A DNA stretch of 64,000 nucleotides from CAVUMR01 sp963742715. GTDB taxonomy: Bacteria; Actinomycetota; Actinomycetes; Mycobacteriales; Micromonosporaceae. Numbering within the stretch: position 1 is the stretch's first letter; each line of letters starts with the position of its first letter. A program made the position numbers and the translations under genes. Below the pieces are notes generated by a model. That model saw only the letters and a list, made by a program, of their open reading frames with translations. It made no database searches and was not told the DNA's origin. Of this stretch, positions 23,959 to 32,174 are shown one piece after another. The stretch covers positions 496,001-560,000 of the forward strand of contig CAVUMR010000002.1 of assembly GCA_963742715.1 (NCBI GenBank). Reading direction: 5' to 3'.

Positions 23959-24318
23959 ATGCTGATCCTTTCTGCTCGGCCTCGTGCTACCCAAGTGGCG
24001 GCCCGGGGCCGTTTCTGGTTTCCGCGCGCCGACGGGTTGCCGGCCGCCGGCCGGAGCGCAAGGCGGCAGGCCGGGCGGCCGGATGGCGCGCTGCGGCCCG
24101 TTCAGGGCCGCCTTGACGTGGAGCAGGCCGCACAGCGCCTCGGTACGCCGGTGCGGTTCGTCCGCCGTCTGGTGGCCGAACGCCGCATTCGGTTCTACAA
24201 GGTTGGCAAGTATGTCCGCTTCCATCCCGACGATCTTGCTGAGTACATCAGGGCCGGCCGGGTCGAGCCGGTCCGTCCAGTCCTGCACCATCGGAAGGGA
24301 GTACCGACGTATGCCTAA
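23959..24318 (+). CDS. xis: Excisionase, AlpA/MerR-like helix-turn-helix
   Basis: Small DNA-binding excisionase of the integrative element. The family-like part begins at LDVEQAAQRLG (coded from about 24110), continues PVRFVRRLVAERRIRFYKVG and ends with KYVRFHPDDLAEYIRAG, a typical helix-turn-helix plus wing. The ATG 23959 would add ~50 residues without family similarity and lacks a Shine-Dalgarno; GTG 24118 would give a 66-residue protein, nearer the usual length. The start is therefore uncertain. The stop TAA lies inside the first codons of the integrase gene (8-bp overlap), so xis and int are coupled. Confidence 0.75.
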   Translation: MLILSARPRATQVAARGRFWFPRADGLPAAGRSARRQAGRPDGALRPVQGRLDVEQAAQRLGTPVRFVRRLVAERRIRFYKVGKYVRFHPDDLAEYIRAGRVEPVRPVLHHRKGVPTYA

Positions 24319-25413
24319 GCGCCGATTCGGCAGGGTGCGCAAGCTGCCCTCGGGGCACTGGCAAGCCCGTTACCGCGGCCCGGACAGTATTGATCGACCG
24401 GCGCCTCACACATTCCCGACGAAGACGGACGCGGAACGATGGTTGGTTAACGTCGAGGCGGATGTCGTCAAGGGCACCTGGCGTGATCCCGACTTGGGTC
24501 GGTTGCCGTTGGGTGACTACCTGGTCGAGTGGATTGCACATCGGCCGAACCTCCGGCCGCGCACTCTCGACCTGTACCGCTGGCTCTACGGCAAGTACAT
24601 CGAGCCAACGCTGAGCGGTCATCTGCTCACCGACATCAGCCCGGTTACTGTCCGGGCCTGGCGGGCTGAACTGATCGCGGCCGGTGCTAGCCCAAGCATG
24701 GTCGCAAAGGCATACCGCCTACTCCGTGCGGTGCTGAACACGGCCGTTGATGACGAACTCATCCGGCGCAACCCCTGCCGCATCAAGGGAGCCGGACAAG
24801 AGCGCACACCGGAGCGGCCGGTCGCTACGGTCGACCAAGTCCTCGAGCTTGCCGACAGGGTGCCGCCGCGGTTTCGCGCACTGATCCTCCTCGCCGCGTT
24901 CACCAGCCTCCGCTACGGGGAGCTGGCCGGCGTTGCGTCGTGCAGACATCGATTTGGTCCGTGGCGCCGTCACGGTGCGGGCCACTCTGGTCGAGCTGCA
25001 GAACGGCCAGGTCGTCTTCGGGCCGCCCAAGAGTGAGGCTGGCCTCCGAACGGTCACCATCCCGAACGCAATCCAGCACGAGATTCGGGCACATCTTGCT
25101 ACTTACGTGGCCGAGGACTCAGATGCGTTCGTCTTTACCGGGGCAAAGGGCGCGGTACTGCGTCGGGCCAACTTCCAGCGAGCCGTCAACTGGACCAAGA
25201 CAGTCGCCGAAATCGGCTTGCCCGGCTTTCACTTCCACGACCTGCGGCACACCGGCAACACACTTGCCGCCGGCACCGGAGCGAGCCTCGCGGATCTCAT
25301 GGCCCGGATGGGGCACGGTTCTGCACGCGCCGCGATGATCTACCAGCACGCCACGCGGCAGCGGGACAAGAGCATTGCTGATGCCCTCAGCGGCCGTATC
25401 GCCAAGGCCCGGA

Positions 25414-25434
25414 ATCGGGCACGTAGCGGGCACG
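25414..25434 (+). promoter_or_regulatory. Right arm-type integrase site candidate
   Basis: ATCGGGCACGTAGCGGGCACG, 19 of 21 identical to 20345-20365 and in the same orientation. It lies inside the 3' end of the integrase gene, 69 bp from the right att core. Confidence 0.55.
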
Positions 25435-25502
25435 CGGCGGGGAGAGGATGTGACGGTTACGGTGAAGCCCAGGTCGGGACCGTTCCTGACCTGGGCATTT
25501 AC

Positions 25503-25548
25503 TGTGGAGCGGGTGACGGGAATCGAACCCGCACCATCAGCTTGGAAG
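25503..25548. repeat. attR core within tRNA-Gly
   Basis: 46-bp direct repeat of 20193-20238. It forms the 3' part of the intact tRNA-Gly and also the last codons of the integrase gene. Confidence 0.9.
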
Positions 25549-25578
25549 GCTGAGGCTCTACCATTGAGCTACACCCGC
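25505..25578 (-). tRNA. tRNA-Gly (anticodon TCC)
   Basis: 74 nt including an encoded CCA. Acceptor GCGGGTG / CACCCGC, D-arm GCTC...GAGC, anticodon loop CTTCCAA on stem TCAGC/GCTGA, T-arm with GGTTCGATTCC. This is the intact copy; its 3' half was reconstituted by the integrated element on its left. Confidence 0.95.
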
Positions 25579-25794
25579 GTGACGTCGTGACGACGCGCCC
25601 ACCAGCGTACAGATCCGCCCGCACCGCCGCGCCAGCGGCTCGCTGACCAGCACGTCGAGCTCAGGCGAAAATCCGAGGGTGTATCGGCCGGGAGCAACTA
25701 CAGTTGCCGCATGCGCCGATGTTGATCGATACCGAAGCTCCTCCGTCGTCGCTCGACCGAGCAGTCTGACCAGGTTCGCCGCCTCGTCTGGCGG

Positions 25795-27027
25795 GTGTAC
25801 GTGTTCGCCGCGCTGGACGAGCTCATCCCGCTGTACCCGGTGTACACGCTGCTGTTCGTCGACACCGGACTCTCGGCCGGCGAGCTGTCCTCGTTGCTCG
25901 CGCTGTGGTCGCTCACCACGTTCGTGCTGGAGGTTCCGTTCGGCGCTATCGCCGACCGGATGTCCCGGCGCTGGATCCTGGCTGTCGCCGCTCTCATTCG
26001 CGCGTTCGGTTTCGCGCTGTGGATCACCGTGCCGTCGTACCCGGCCTTCGCGGCCGGCTTCCTGTGCTGGGGCGCCACCAGCGCTCTGATGTCCGGTACC
26101 TGGGAAGCACTGGTGTACGACGAGCTCGCCGCGGCCGGGCGAGCCGACCGGTACGCCAAGTTGCTCGGTCGTACCGGTGCCTTCGAGATGGGGGCCGTGG
26201 TGGTGGCGAGCGCGTTGGCCGCGCCGCTGCTCAAGCTCGGTGGCTATCCGCTGGTCGGCTGGGTGAGCGTGGCGGTGTGCGTCGCCGCGGTGCCAGTCGT
26301 ACTGAGTTTCCCGGAGACCGCCAGGGTCGCCACGGCCAGCGACGATCCGACCGAGGAAACCGCCGGGGACAGCCCGGCGGGGAGCTATCTCGACACGCTC
26401 CAGGCCGGGCTCGCCGAGGCGCGCACGCAGCCGGCCGTACGCCGGATGCTGCTGTTCCTCGCCGCGCTCAGTGGTCTCGGCGCCCTCGACGAGTACCTGC
26501 CGCTGCTGGCCAGGTCCACCACCGACGTCACCACGCTGGTGCCGTTCCTGCTGCTCCTCCCGTACGCCGCCATGATCGTCGGGGGTGAGCTGGCCGGCCG
26601 GCACCCGGACGCCCGACCGCGCCGGCTGGCGCTGACAGTGCTCGGTGGGGGAGCGCTGCTCGTCGTCGGTGCGCTGTCCGGCGTACCGGTGGGCTTCCTC
26701 GGCGTGGCGGCCTGCTTCGGCGCGTTCCGGTTCGTCGAGGTGATCGCCGACGCCCGGCTGCAGCACGCGATCACCGGCACCGCGCGGGCCACGGTCACGT
26801 CGGTCGGCGGGCTGTCCACCGAGGTGGTGGCCCTGATGGTGTACGGCGGGTATGCGCTCGGCTCCCAGTGGGCCGAGGTGCCGGTGCTGGTCGCCGCCGC
26901 GGCCCTGCCGGCGCCACTGTTGGCGCTGGCGGCCGCACGGTGGATGCGGCCGGCCGCGCGAGCAACAAGGCCGGCTCCGACCGGATTGGTACACCGTGGG
27001 GAGCTGGCCGCTGAGACGACCACCTAG
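25795..27027 (+). CDS. MFS transporter
   Basis: A ~410-residue, 12-helix major facilitator. The loop-2 signature is GAIADRMSRRW (after helix 2, about residues 50-60). Substrate unknown; the arrangement resembles actinobacterial drug/metabolite exporters. The first usable start is GTG 25795, but the frame reads back through VRRLVWR without an ATG/GTG/TTG, and homologues usually begin with such a segment. The start is therefore doubtful: a rare start codon or a small sequence error near 25720-25790 is possible. It lies between tRNA-Gly and tRNA-Pro. Confidence 0.85.
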   Translation: MYVFAALDELIPLYPVYTLLFVDTGLSAGELSSLLALWSLTTFVLEVPFGAIADRMSRRWILAVAALIRAFGFALWITVPSYPAFAAGFLCWGATSALMSGTWEALVYDELAAAGRADRYAKLLGRTGAFEMGAVVVASALAAPLLKLGGYPLVGWVSVAVCVAAVPVVLSFPETARVATASDDPTEETAGDSPAGSYLDTLQAGLAEARTQPAVRRMLLFLAALSGLGALDEYLPLLARSTTDVTTLVPFLLLLPYAAMIVGGELAGRHPDARPRRLALTVLGGGALLVVGALSGVPVGFLGVAACFGAFRFVEVIADARLQHAITGTARATVTSVGGLSTEVVALMVYGGYALGSQWAEVPVLVAAAALPAPLLALAAARWMRPAARATRPAPTGLVHRGELAAETTT

Positions 27028-27038
27028 ACTTGCCGCAC

Positions 27039-27112
27039 CGGGGTGTAGCGCAGTTTGGTAGCGCACTCGCTTTGGGAGCGAGGGGCCGTGGGTTCAAATC
27101 CCGCCACCCCGA
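27039..27112 (+). tRNA. tRNA-Pro (anticodon TGG)
   Basis: 74 nt without encoded CCA. Acceptor CGGGGTG / CACCCCG, D-arm with AGTTTGGTA, anticodon loop TTTGGGA on stem CTCGC/GCGAG, T-arm GTGGGTTCAAATCCCGC. Confidence 0.95.
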
Positions 27113-27873
27113 CCGGATGTCCCACTTGGCCTGCGGAAACGCAGGTCAAGCATCGATGCTCCATGACTGGAGTCCCGTCACCGCCTCAGTCGGACGGCCC
27201 CGGCTGTGGTGGTGCGATCCCAACGGTCGGCGGACGATCACATGATCAACTCCGTCGTCGCGGTCGGCAGGTCGCTGTTCGGCATCCTGGTGGGACAGCC
27301 CGCATCGCAGGCAGCAGCACACAGCCAGGCCGCTCATTTCGGGCCGGCATCGATGGTGCGTTCAAGTTATGACGGCACCCAGTCGCACGTCTCGCGACCC
27401 TGTTGCACGTCTTGCGGTCGAAATAGATCAAGAATCTCCTCGGACGTAGGCTGCCAATCCTTGCGGCGCAACGCCGATCCTGGTCGGGCCGCGAGGCCGA
27501 AATGCGCGAAAATGGAACGATGCCGGAATTGGCAGTGCGCGGAATCAGGTCCGGCCCGGCTCGGCAGTGACGGAATCGCGGCGCTCGCGCCATTCCAAGA
27601 TCGGCCCCCACGCCTCGTTCAGAACCAGGTCATGCGGATAGAAGCCGGGGCGACTCCACGCGTCCCTCTACGGTTCGCGCAGGTCATAGCCGTGTGCGGC
27701 TCGTCCGCAGGGACGCAGTGTCGGCGTGCCGGTCGCAGCAGGCGCTGACCTCGACCGGCGCGCTGCCGACTGCATTGTCGCATCCGAATCGGCGCATAAG
27801 CATTGACCAATTTGAATGGATCATATGCGGGTCGGCGGCATTCAATAATCGCATTGGCGAATGAACGGAAATG
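27113..27873. other. Long intergenic stretch without a supported gene
   Basis: About 760 bp between tRNA-Pro and the RiPP operon. Several open frames exist on both strands, but none shows a recognisable domain, a good ribosome binding site or typical third-position GC. AT content rises towards the right end, where the promoter at 27874 begins. Confidence 0.5.
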
Positions 27874-27902
27874 TTTACACGGCGCATTCTTCCTCCTATC
27901 CT
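27874..27902 (+). promoter_or_regulatory. Sigma-70-type promoter candidate for the RiPP operon
   Basis: TTTACA (27874-27879), a 17-bp spacer, and TATCCT (27897-27902). The predicted start point near 27909 gives a ~27-nt leader ending in CGGGGGA and the TTG start at 27936. It is embedded in an AT-rich patch. Confidence 0.5.
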
Positions 27903-27935
27903 CAGTCGAGCCGCCAAGCCCATCGGGGGATTTCG

Positions 27936-29927
27936 TTGAAGGATGTCTGGGCACCGGGCTTTGCCCGATGCGCTCCCCGGAGCATCGAGATCCGCGATGT
28001 GGATGGCCGGCCCCAACTCGTAGCGCACGACTTGGACCTTGGTCGGTCCTGGACGCTTACCGATGCGCCGACGGGAATTGACGCCGCCGAAATCGAGCCG
28101 GACGGTCGGTTCGTCTGGTGGTACGAAACGGATCCGCGCGGCGGCGGGCAGTGGCTGCGCCAGCCCTTTCCGGGCGGACCTGCCACTCCGGCGCCTGTCG
28201 CTCCGGCGCCTGCCACTCCCGCGCTGACCGGAGTGCCGTCCGGCCGCCGGTACGGGATCGCTTTCGACGCGAGCGGACAGCACGTGGCCGTGGGGGTCGG
28301 CATCCGCGGGGAGTCGCGCGTGTACCTCGGCCGGCCCGGTACGTCCGGCCAGCTCATCGCGACGATCGCCGGGTACGCCACCGTGGTCGACCTCTCCCCG
28401 GACGGCGGGCTGCTCGCGCTGGCCGGCCGCCCCGATGGTCCGGCCGCGGTGTTGTTGATGCCGACCGGGCCGCACGCGACTGCCACGGCCGGAGCGGACC
28501 CGACCGGACCGGTCGCGCTGGCGGGCAGCCACACCGACCGGCTGTGGCCACTGGAGTTCCGGCCGGATGCCGCTGACGACCCGGAGCTGCTCGTCGTGGT
28601 GGAGCACGGTGGCCGGTACACGGTCGCCACCTGGCGCGCGTCGGCCGGCATGTGCCGCTACCCCGGGCTGTCGTTCGACACCGAGATCACCGCCCAGTGG
28701 TACGAGGCTGGTCCGACCGGGCCGCAGCGCACCGGTGGCGGCGCTGGCACAGGCGCCGGCCGGACCGTGCTCATCCAGCACGATCGGGCCGGCCACAGCC
28801 GGCTGCTGCTCGCCGACCTGGATGCTGACCGGCTGGAGCCGGTACCGACCCCGACCGGCACCATCCTCGACGTGTCCGGCAGCCCGGACGGCCGGCTGCA
28901 CCTGGTATGGAGCCGCGAGGCGACCCCACCCCGGATGGTCGTCGTGGACCCGCGATCCGGCCGCACGGTCATGCCGGACGGCGAGGTCCCGCCCGCGCTG
29001 GGCCGGCGTACCGAGCTGTGGACCCACCGTCCGTACGGGCCGATCCACAGCTTTCTCGCGACCCCGCCCGGCGACGGGCCCTGGCCGACACTGTTCCTGC
29101 TGCACGGCGGGCCGTACTCGCACGACCGGGACGTCTTCGACCCGCGAGTGGAGCTGTGCGTACGCGCCGGTTACGCGGTGGTGCGGACGAACTACCGCGG
29201 ATCGACCGGGTACGGCCCGGCCTGGCGGTACGACTTCGACTACCGGGTGGGACCGGCCCAGCTCGAGGACCTCGACGCGGTACGCGCACACCTCGTCGAG
29301 CTCGGCGTGGCCGAACCGCACCGGATCGGCCTGTGCGGCTACTCGTGGGGCGGATACCTTGCGCTGCTCGCGATGGGCGCACAGCCCGGGTGCTGGGCGG
29401 TCGGGATCGCGGTGTCGCCGATCGCCGACTATGTGTCCGCGTACCGGGCCACCACTCCCGCGCTGCGCGAGGTGGATGACGAACTCTTCGGTGGCACCCC
29501 GGACACGGTGCCGGAGCGGTACCGCGTGGCCGACCCGATGACCTACGTCCATCAGGTCCGCGGCCCGGTACTGGTGGCCGCGGCACAGGACGACGACAAG
29601 TGCCCGCCCGCGCAGATCGAGCGGTACGTGGACGCCCTGCGCTCGCACGGCGTACCCCATCGTCTGCTGTGGATCGACGGCGGCCATCCCGGCGCCGCCA
29701 CCGATCACACCGCGGTGTTCACCGCCGCGCTCGACTTCGCCGCGGCGGCCCTCGCCCCGGTGGCGAGCCGAGCCGAACCGCTGGCGGACCCGAAAGCGCC
29801 GGCCGAGCCGAAACGCCGGCAGACCCGAAACGCCAGCCGATCCGAAACGCCAGCCGACCCGATGCACCGGCCGCACCCCGGCGACCGCGAACGGGTCGAC
29901 ACCCTAGCTCCCGGCGGTCCGGCCTGA
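27936..29927 (+). CDS. S9 family prolyl oligopeptidase-type serine peptidase
   Basis: A 663-residue protein: an N-terminal beta-propeller-like part (about 1-370), then an alpha/beta-hydrolase peptidase. LLHGGPYSHDRDVF is the oxyanion region. GYSWGGYLA holds the nucleophile Ser470, the Asp cluster at 552-554 in AQDDDKCPP supplies the acid, and GGHPG holds His584. TTG 27936 is preferred: CGGGGGA lies 5 nt upstream and a good promoter lies just before it; ATG 27861 would fall upstream of that promoter. The last ~50 residues are coded by a 17-bp tandem repeat and look non-essential. As first gene of the operon it is a candidate leader peptidase for the RiPP precursor; this is inference. Confidence 0.85.
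   Translation: MKDVWAPGFARCAPRSIEIRDVDGRPQLVAHDLDLGRSWTLTDAPTGIDAAEIEPDGRFVWWYETDPRGGGQWLRQPFPGGPATPAPVAPAPATPALTGVPSGRRYGIAFDASGQHVAVGVGIRGESRVYLGRPGTSGQLIATIAGYATVVDLSPDGGLLALAGRPDGPAAVLLMPTGPHATATAGADPTGPVALAGSHTDRLWPLEFRPDAADDPELLVVVEHGGRYTVATWRASAGMCRYPGLSFDTEITAQWYEAGPTGPQRTGGGAGTGAGRTVLIQHDRAGHSRLLLADLDADRLEPVPTPTGTILDVSGSPDGRLHLVWSREATPPRMVVVDPRSGRTVMPDGEVPPALGRRTELWTHRPYGPIHSFLATPPGDGPWPTLFLLHGGPYSHDRDVFDPRVELCVRAGYAVVRTNYRGSTGYGPAWRYDFDYRVGPAQLEDLDAVRAHLVELGVAEPHRIGLCGYSWGGYLALLAMGAQPGCWAVGIAVSPIADYVSAYRATTPALREVDDELFGGTPDTVPERYRVADPMTYVHQVRGPVLVAAAQDDDKCPPAQIERYVDALRSHGVPHRLLWIDGGHPGAATDHTAVFTAALDFAAAALAPVASRAEPLADPKAPAEPKRRQTRNASRSETPADPMHRPHPGDRERVDTLAPGGPA
29773..29858 (+). repeat. 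17-bp tandem repeat in the 3' end of the peptidase gene
   Basis: Five copies of a CCGAAACGCC...-type unit (29773, 29790, 29808, 29825 and 29842; one copy is 18 bp, the first two diverged). The period is not divisible by three, so each copy is read in a new frame. Confidence 0.8.
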
Positions 29928-29970
29928 CGGCTCGACCGACCGGAGATCCCCGTGGAAAGGAGGTGGACAC

Positions 29971-30117
29971 GTGAAGCGACGCAGCGTACGCAACGACCCG
30001 ATCAGCACGAGTGAGCGGGACCGCGGTGCGGTCATCGTCAAGATGCTCGTGGACCTGGACAAGGCCCAGCCGGCCGCCCGCCCCAACGCCGCGGACAGCA
30101 CCTCCGTCCGCAAGTGA
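29971..30117 (+). CDS. Candidate RiPP precursor peptide, 48 residues
   Basis: GTG 29971 is preceded by AAAGGAGG at 7-nt spacing, the strongest ribosome binding site in this operon. The peptide begins MKRRSVRNDPISTSERD, has a hydrophobic middle VIVKMLVDLD (residues 21-30) and a small-residue-rich end QPAARPNAADSTSVRK. It lies between the S9 peptidase and the radical SAM maturase genes and is followed by a 12-bp hairpin, a layout common for RiPP precursors. No Cys is present, so lanthionine or sactionine chemistry is excluded; C-methylation or oxidation is possible. The core region cannot be defined from one sequence. Confidence 0.6.
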   Translation: MKRRSVRNDPISTSERDRGAVIVKMLVDLDKAQPAARPNAADSTSVRK

Positions 30118-30145
30118 CGCATCGGTACTGACAGCAGCCGAGCGT

Positions 30146-30176
30146 GTTTCGGGGCGGTGGGCCCCCGCCCCGAAAC
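30146..30176 (+). terminator. Intra-operon hairpin after the precursor gene
   Basis: Perfect 12-bp inverted repeat GTTTCGGGGCGG / CCGCCCCGAAAC (30146-30157, 30165-30176) with a 7-nt loop. It lies between the precursor stop and the radical SAM start. It probably terminates part of the transcription or stabilises the precursor message, raising precursor over enzyme levels. Confidence 0.6.
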
Positions 30177-30206
30177 GACGCCCGCCGGTGCCCGGAGGCG
30201 GCCCCG

Positions 30207-32174
30207 ATGAAGATCGTCCTTGTCCACATGCCATGGGGTGCGCCCGACGTACCCTCCCTCGCGCTCGGCATCGTCGCCGCCGCGGCCCGCCGTCGCGGTC
30301 ATGACGTGCACATCCGGTACGCCAACCTCGACTTCATCGACTGGGTGGTCCAGCGCACCCCGTTCTCGCTGGGCGACTACCGGTACTTCGCCGAGTCCTC
30401 GTACTTCCAGGGCGCCGGTGACTGGGTGTTCGCCACCGCGATGGACGGTGCGGACCGCGACCTGGCGGCGTTCGCACCGCTGCTCGCCGGCGCCGGCGCC
30501 GGTCCGGCCGAGATCGCGCTCACCGGGGCGCTGCGGGAGCTGGTACCGGAGTTCGTGTCCGCCCTGGTCGACGACCTGGCCGCGGACGCGCCGGACCTGG
30601 TCGGATTCACCACCACGTTCCAGCAGAACACGGCGAGCCTGGCCGCGGCCCGGTTGATCGCCGAGCGCTGTCCGGGCACCCGCACGGTGTTCGGCGGGGC
30701 CAACTGCGAAGGCCCGCAGGGTGCCGCCCTGCACCGCAACTTCGGCTTCCTCGACTTCGTGGTGCGCGGGGAGGGCGAGGTCGCCTTCCCGATGCTGCTC
30801 GACGCGCTCGCCGCCGGCTCGGACGACCTGGCCGCGGTACCGAGCCTGTGCTGGCGCGACGGATCCGGCGCGGTACGGGTGAACCCGATGGCGCCCCAGC
30901 CGCTGCCCGCCAGCGCGATCCACATGCCCGAGTACGGCGACTTCTTCGAGCGCCTCGACACCTCGGCCGCGGCCAGCTGGGTGGAGCCGAAACTCGTGGT
31001 GGAGGGATCGCGGGGCTGCTGGTGGGGCGAGAAGCACCACTGCACGTTCTGCGGGCTCAACGGCTCGCTCATGCAGTACCGCAGCAAGAGCCCGGACCGG
31101 TTCACCGCCGAGCTGATCGAACTGGCGCGCCGGCACCAGCTCCTCGACTTCTTCGTCGTGGACAACATCCTCGACATGGGGTACTTCGACTCGGTACTGC
31201 GCGACCTGGCCGAGTCCGAGTACGACCTGCGGCTGCACTTCGAGGTGAAGGCGAACCTGCGGCGCCGGCACTTCCAGCGGCTCGCCGAGGCCGGCGCGGT
31301 ACAGGTGCAGCCCGGGGTGGAGAGCCTCAGCACGCGCGTACTGCGGCTGATGGACAAGGGCGTCACCGGCGCCCAGAACGTCCGGGCGTTGCGGGACGCG
31401 CAGAGCGCCGGCGTCACCACGAGCTGGAACTACCTGTACGGCTTCCCCGGCGAGACCGACGAGGACTACCGCTCGGTCATCGACCAACTGCCGGCGCTGT
31501 CCCACCTCGACCCGCCGACCGGGGCGGCCCGCATCGTGGTGGAGCGGTTCAGCCCGTACTTCGACCGGCCCGACCTGGGCTTCTCCGAGCTGGCGCCGGC
31601 CCCGCACTACCGGCAGGTGTACCGGCTGCCGGACGAGGAGCTCACCGACCTCGCGTACCTGTTCGTAGCCGCGCCGCAGGGCATCGACAACACCACGGCC
31701 GCGACGCTGGACGCGGCGATCGAGACCTGGCGGGACGGGTACCCGCGCAGCCGGCTGACGTACACCGAGCTGCCGGGCCGGACCGTGCTGGTCAGCGACC
31801 GGGCCGGCTACGACTGGTCGGTCCTGGAGTTGGACACGGACGCCGAGCTGACCATGTTCCGGCTGCTCGATCAGCCCCGCGGCACCGCGACCCTGGCTGA
31901 ACGGGTGCCGGGCGGCGCCACCGTGGCCACCGCGCTGCTGGCCCGCTGGCAGGAGCTGGGCATGGTGTTCGGAGACGACGGCCATTACGTGCACACCGCG
32001 GTGGAGTCGGACAACCAGCTGCTCTGGCGGGTCGACCACTGGCACGCCAGGGCCGCGGCCGCCGGCAGCGTTGTCGGGACCGGCGCCGCTCTTGGGACCG
32101 GCGCCGCCGACCGGGCCACGGCGGGGACTGCCCCCACTGTCGGAGGGGAGCGCGATGTCGTCGGAGTTGGTTGA
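30207..32174 (+). CDS. RiPP maturation B12-binding radical SAM protein (C-methyltransferase type)
   Basis: A 655-residue protein of the RiPP maturation radical SAM protein 1 / C-methyltransferase family. An N-terminal cobalamin-binding Rossmann domain (about 1-230; MKIVLVHMPWGAPDVPSLAL) precedes the radical SAM barrel. The 4Fe-4S motif is Cys271-X7-Cys279-X2-Cys282 (CWWGEKHHCTFCGLNG), the unusual spacing typical of this family. YGFPGETDEDY and VQPGVESLS are SAM-binding segments. ATG 30207 has GGAGGCG upstream. The last ~40 residues are low-complexity and overlap the next gene by 20 bp. It is expected to methylate unactivated carbons of the precursor peptide; that is family knowledge, not shown here. 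Confidence 0.88.
   Translation: MKIVLVHMPWGAPDVPSLALGIVAAAARRRGHDVHIRYANLDFIDWVVQRTPFSLGDYRYFAESSYFQGAGDWVFATAMDGADRDLAAFAPLLAGAGAGPAEIALTGALRELVPEFVSALVDDLAADAPDLVGFTTTFQQNTASLAAARLIAERCPGTRTVFGGANCEGPQGAALHRNFGFLDFVVRGEGEVAFPMLLDALAAGSDDLAAVPSLCWRDGSGAVRVNPMAPQPLPASAIHMPEYGDFFERLDTSAAASWVEPKLVVEGSRGCWWGEKHHCTFCGLNGSLMQYRSKSPDRFTAELIELARRHQLLDFFVVDNILDMGYFDSVLRDLAESEYDLRLHFEVKANLRRRHFQRLAEAGAVQVQPGVESLSTRVLRLMDKGVTGAQNVRALRDAQSAGVTTSWNYLYGFPGETDEDYRSVIDQLPALSHLDPPTGAARIVVERFSPYFDRPDLGFSELAPAPHYRQVYRLPDEELTDLAYLFVAAPQGIDNTTAATLDAAIETWRDGYPRSRLTYTELPGRTVLVSDRAGYDWSVLELDTDAELTMFRLLDQPRGTATLAERVPGGATVATALLARWQELGMVFGDDGHYVHTAVESDNQLLWRVDHWHARAAAAGSVVGTGAALGTGAADRATAGTAPTVGGERDVVGVG

Larger units (their letters stand above)
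20193..25548. mobile_element. 5.4-kb integrative element in tRNA-Gly(TCC)
   Basis: The element is bounded by a perfect 46-bp direct repeat (20193-20238 and 25503-25548) that is the 3' part of tRNA-Gly. The intact tRNA is at the right end, next to xis and int; the left copy is an orphan tRNA fragment. Codon use inside is visibly less GC-biased than outside. Cargo: an IF2-N-domain protein, two small membrane ORFs, a HEPN-like protein and an unknown 258-aa protein. I find no replication, relaxase or FtsK/Tra gene, and the integrase is frameshifted, so it looks like a decayed or satellite element. Confidence 0.88.
24311..25553 (+). pseudogene. int: Tyrosine recombinase integrase, frameshifted
   Basis: The N-terminal part (from ATG 24311, MPKRRFGRVRKLPSGHWQA, SAM-like core-binding domain) runs to LRYGELAG with the first catalytic Arg. 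Then one extra base around 24931-24933 shifts the frame. The second frame continues LRRADIDLVRGAV and keeps the remaining catalytic residues: HDLRHTGNTLA, MGHGS and the Tyr in MIYQHA. Together they would make a normal ~414-residue integrase. The last residues (GNRTRTISLEG) are encoded by the attR core and the stop lies in the tRNA. The shift may be a real mutation or a sequencing error. Confidence 0.85.

Noticed and set aside
24933..25553. Second half of the integrase as an independent recombinase
   Set aside because: It lacks the first catalytic Arg and the arm/core-binding domains; it is the displaced C-terminal half of the gene starting at 24311.
27206..27748. Open frames in the gap between tRNA-Pro and the RiPP operon
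   Set aside because: Overlapping frames on both strands, no domain, no ribosome binding site, atypical composition.
27861..27935. ATG 27861 as start of the S9 peptidase
   Set aside because: A good promoter lies downstream of it, and TTG 27936 has a proper Shine-Dalgarno.
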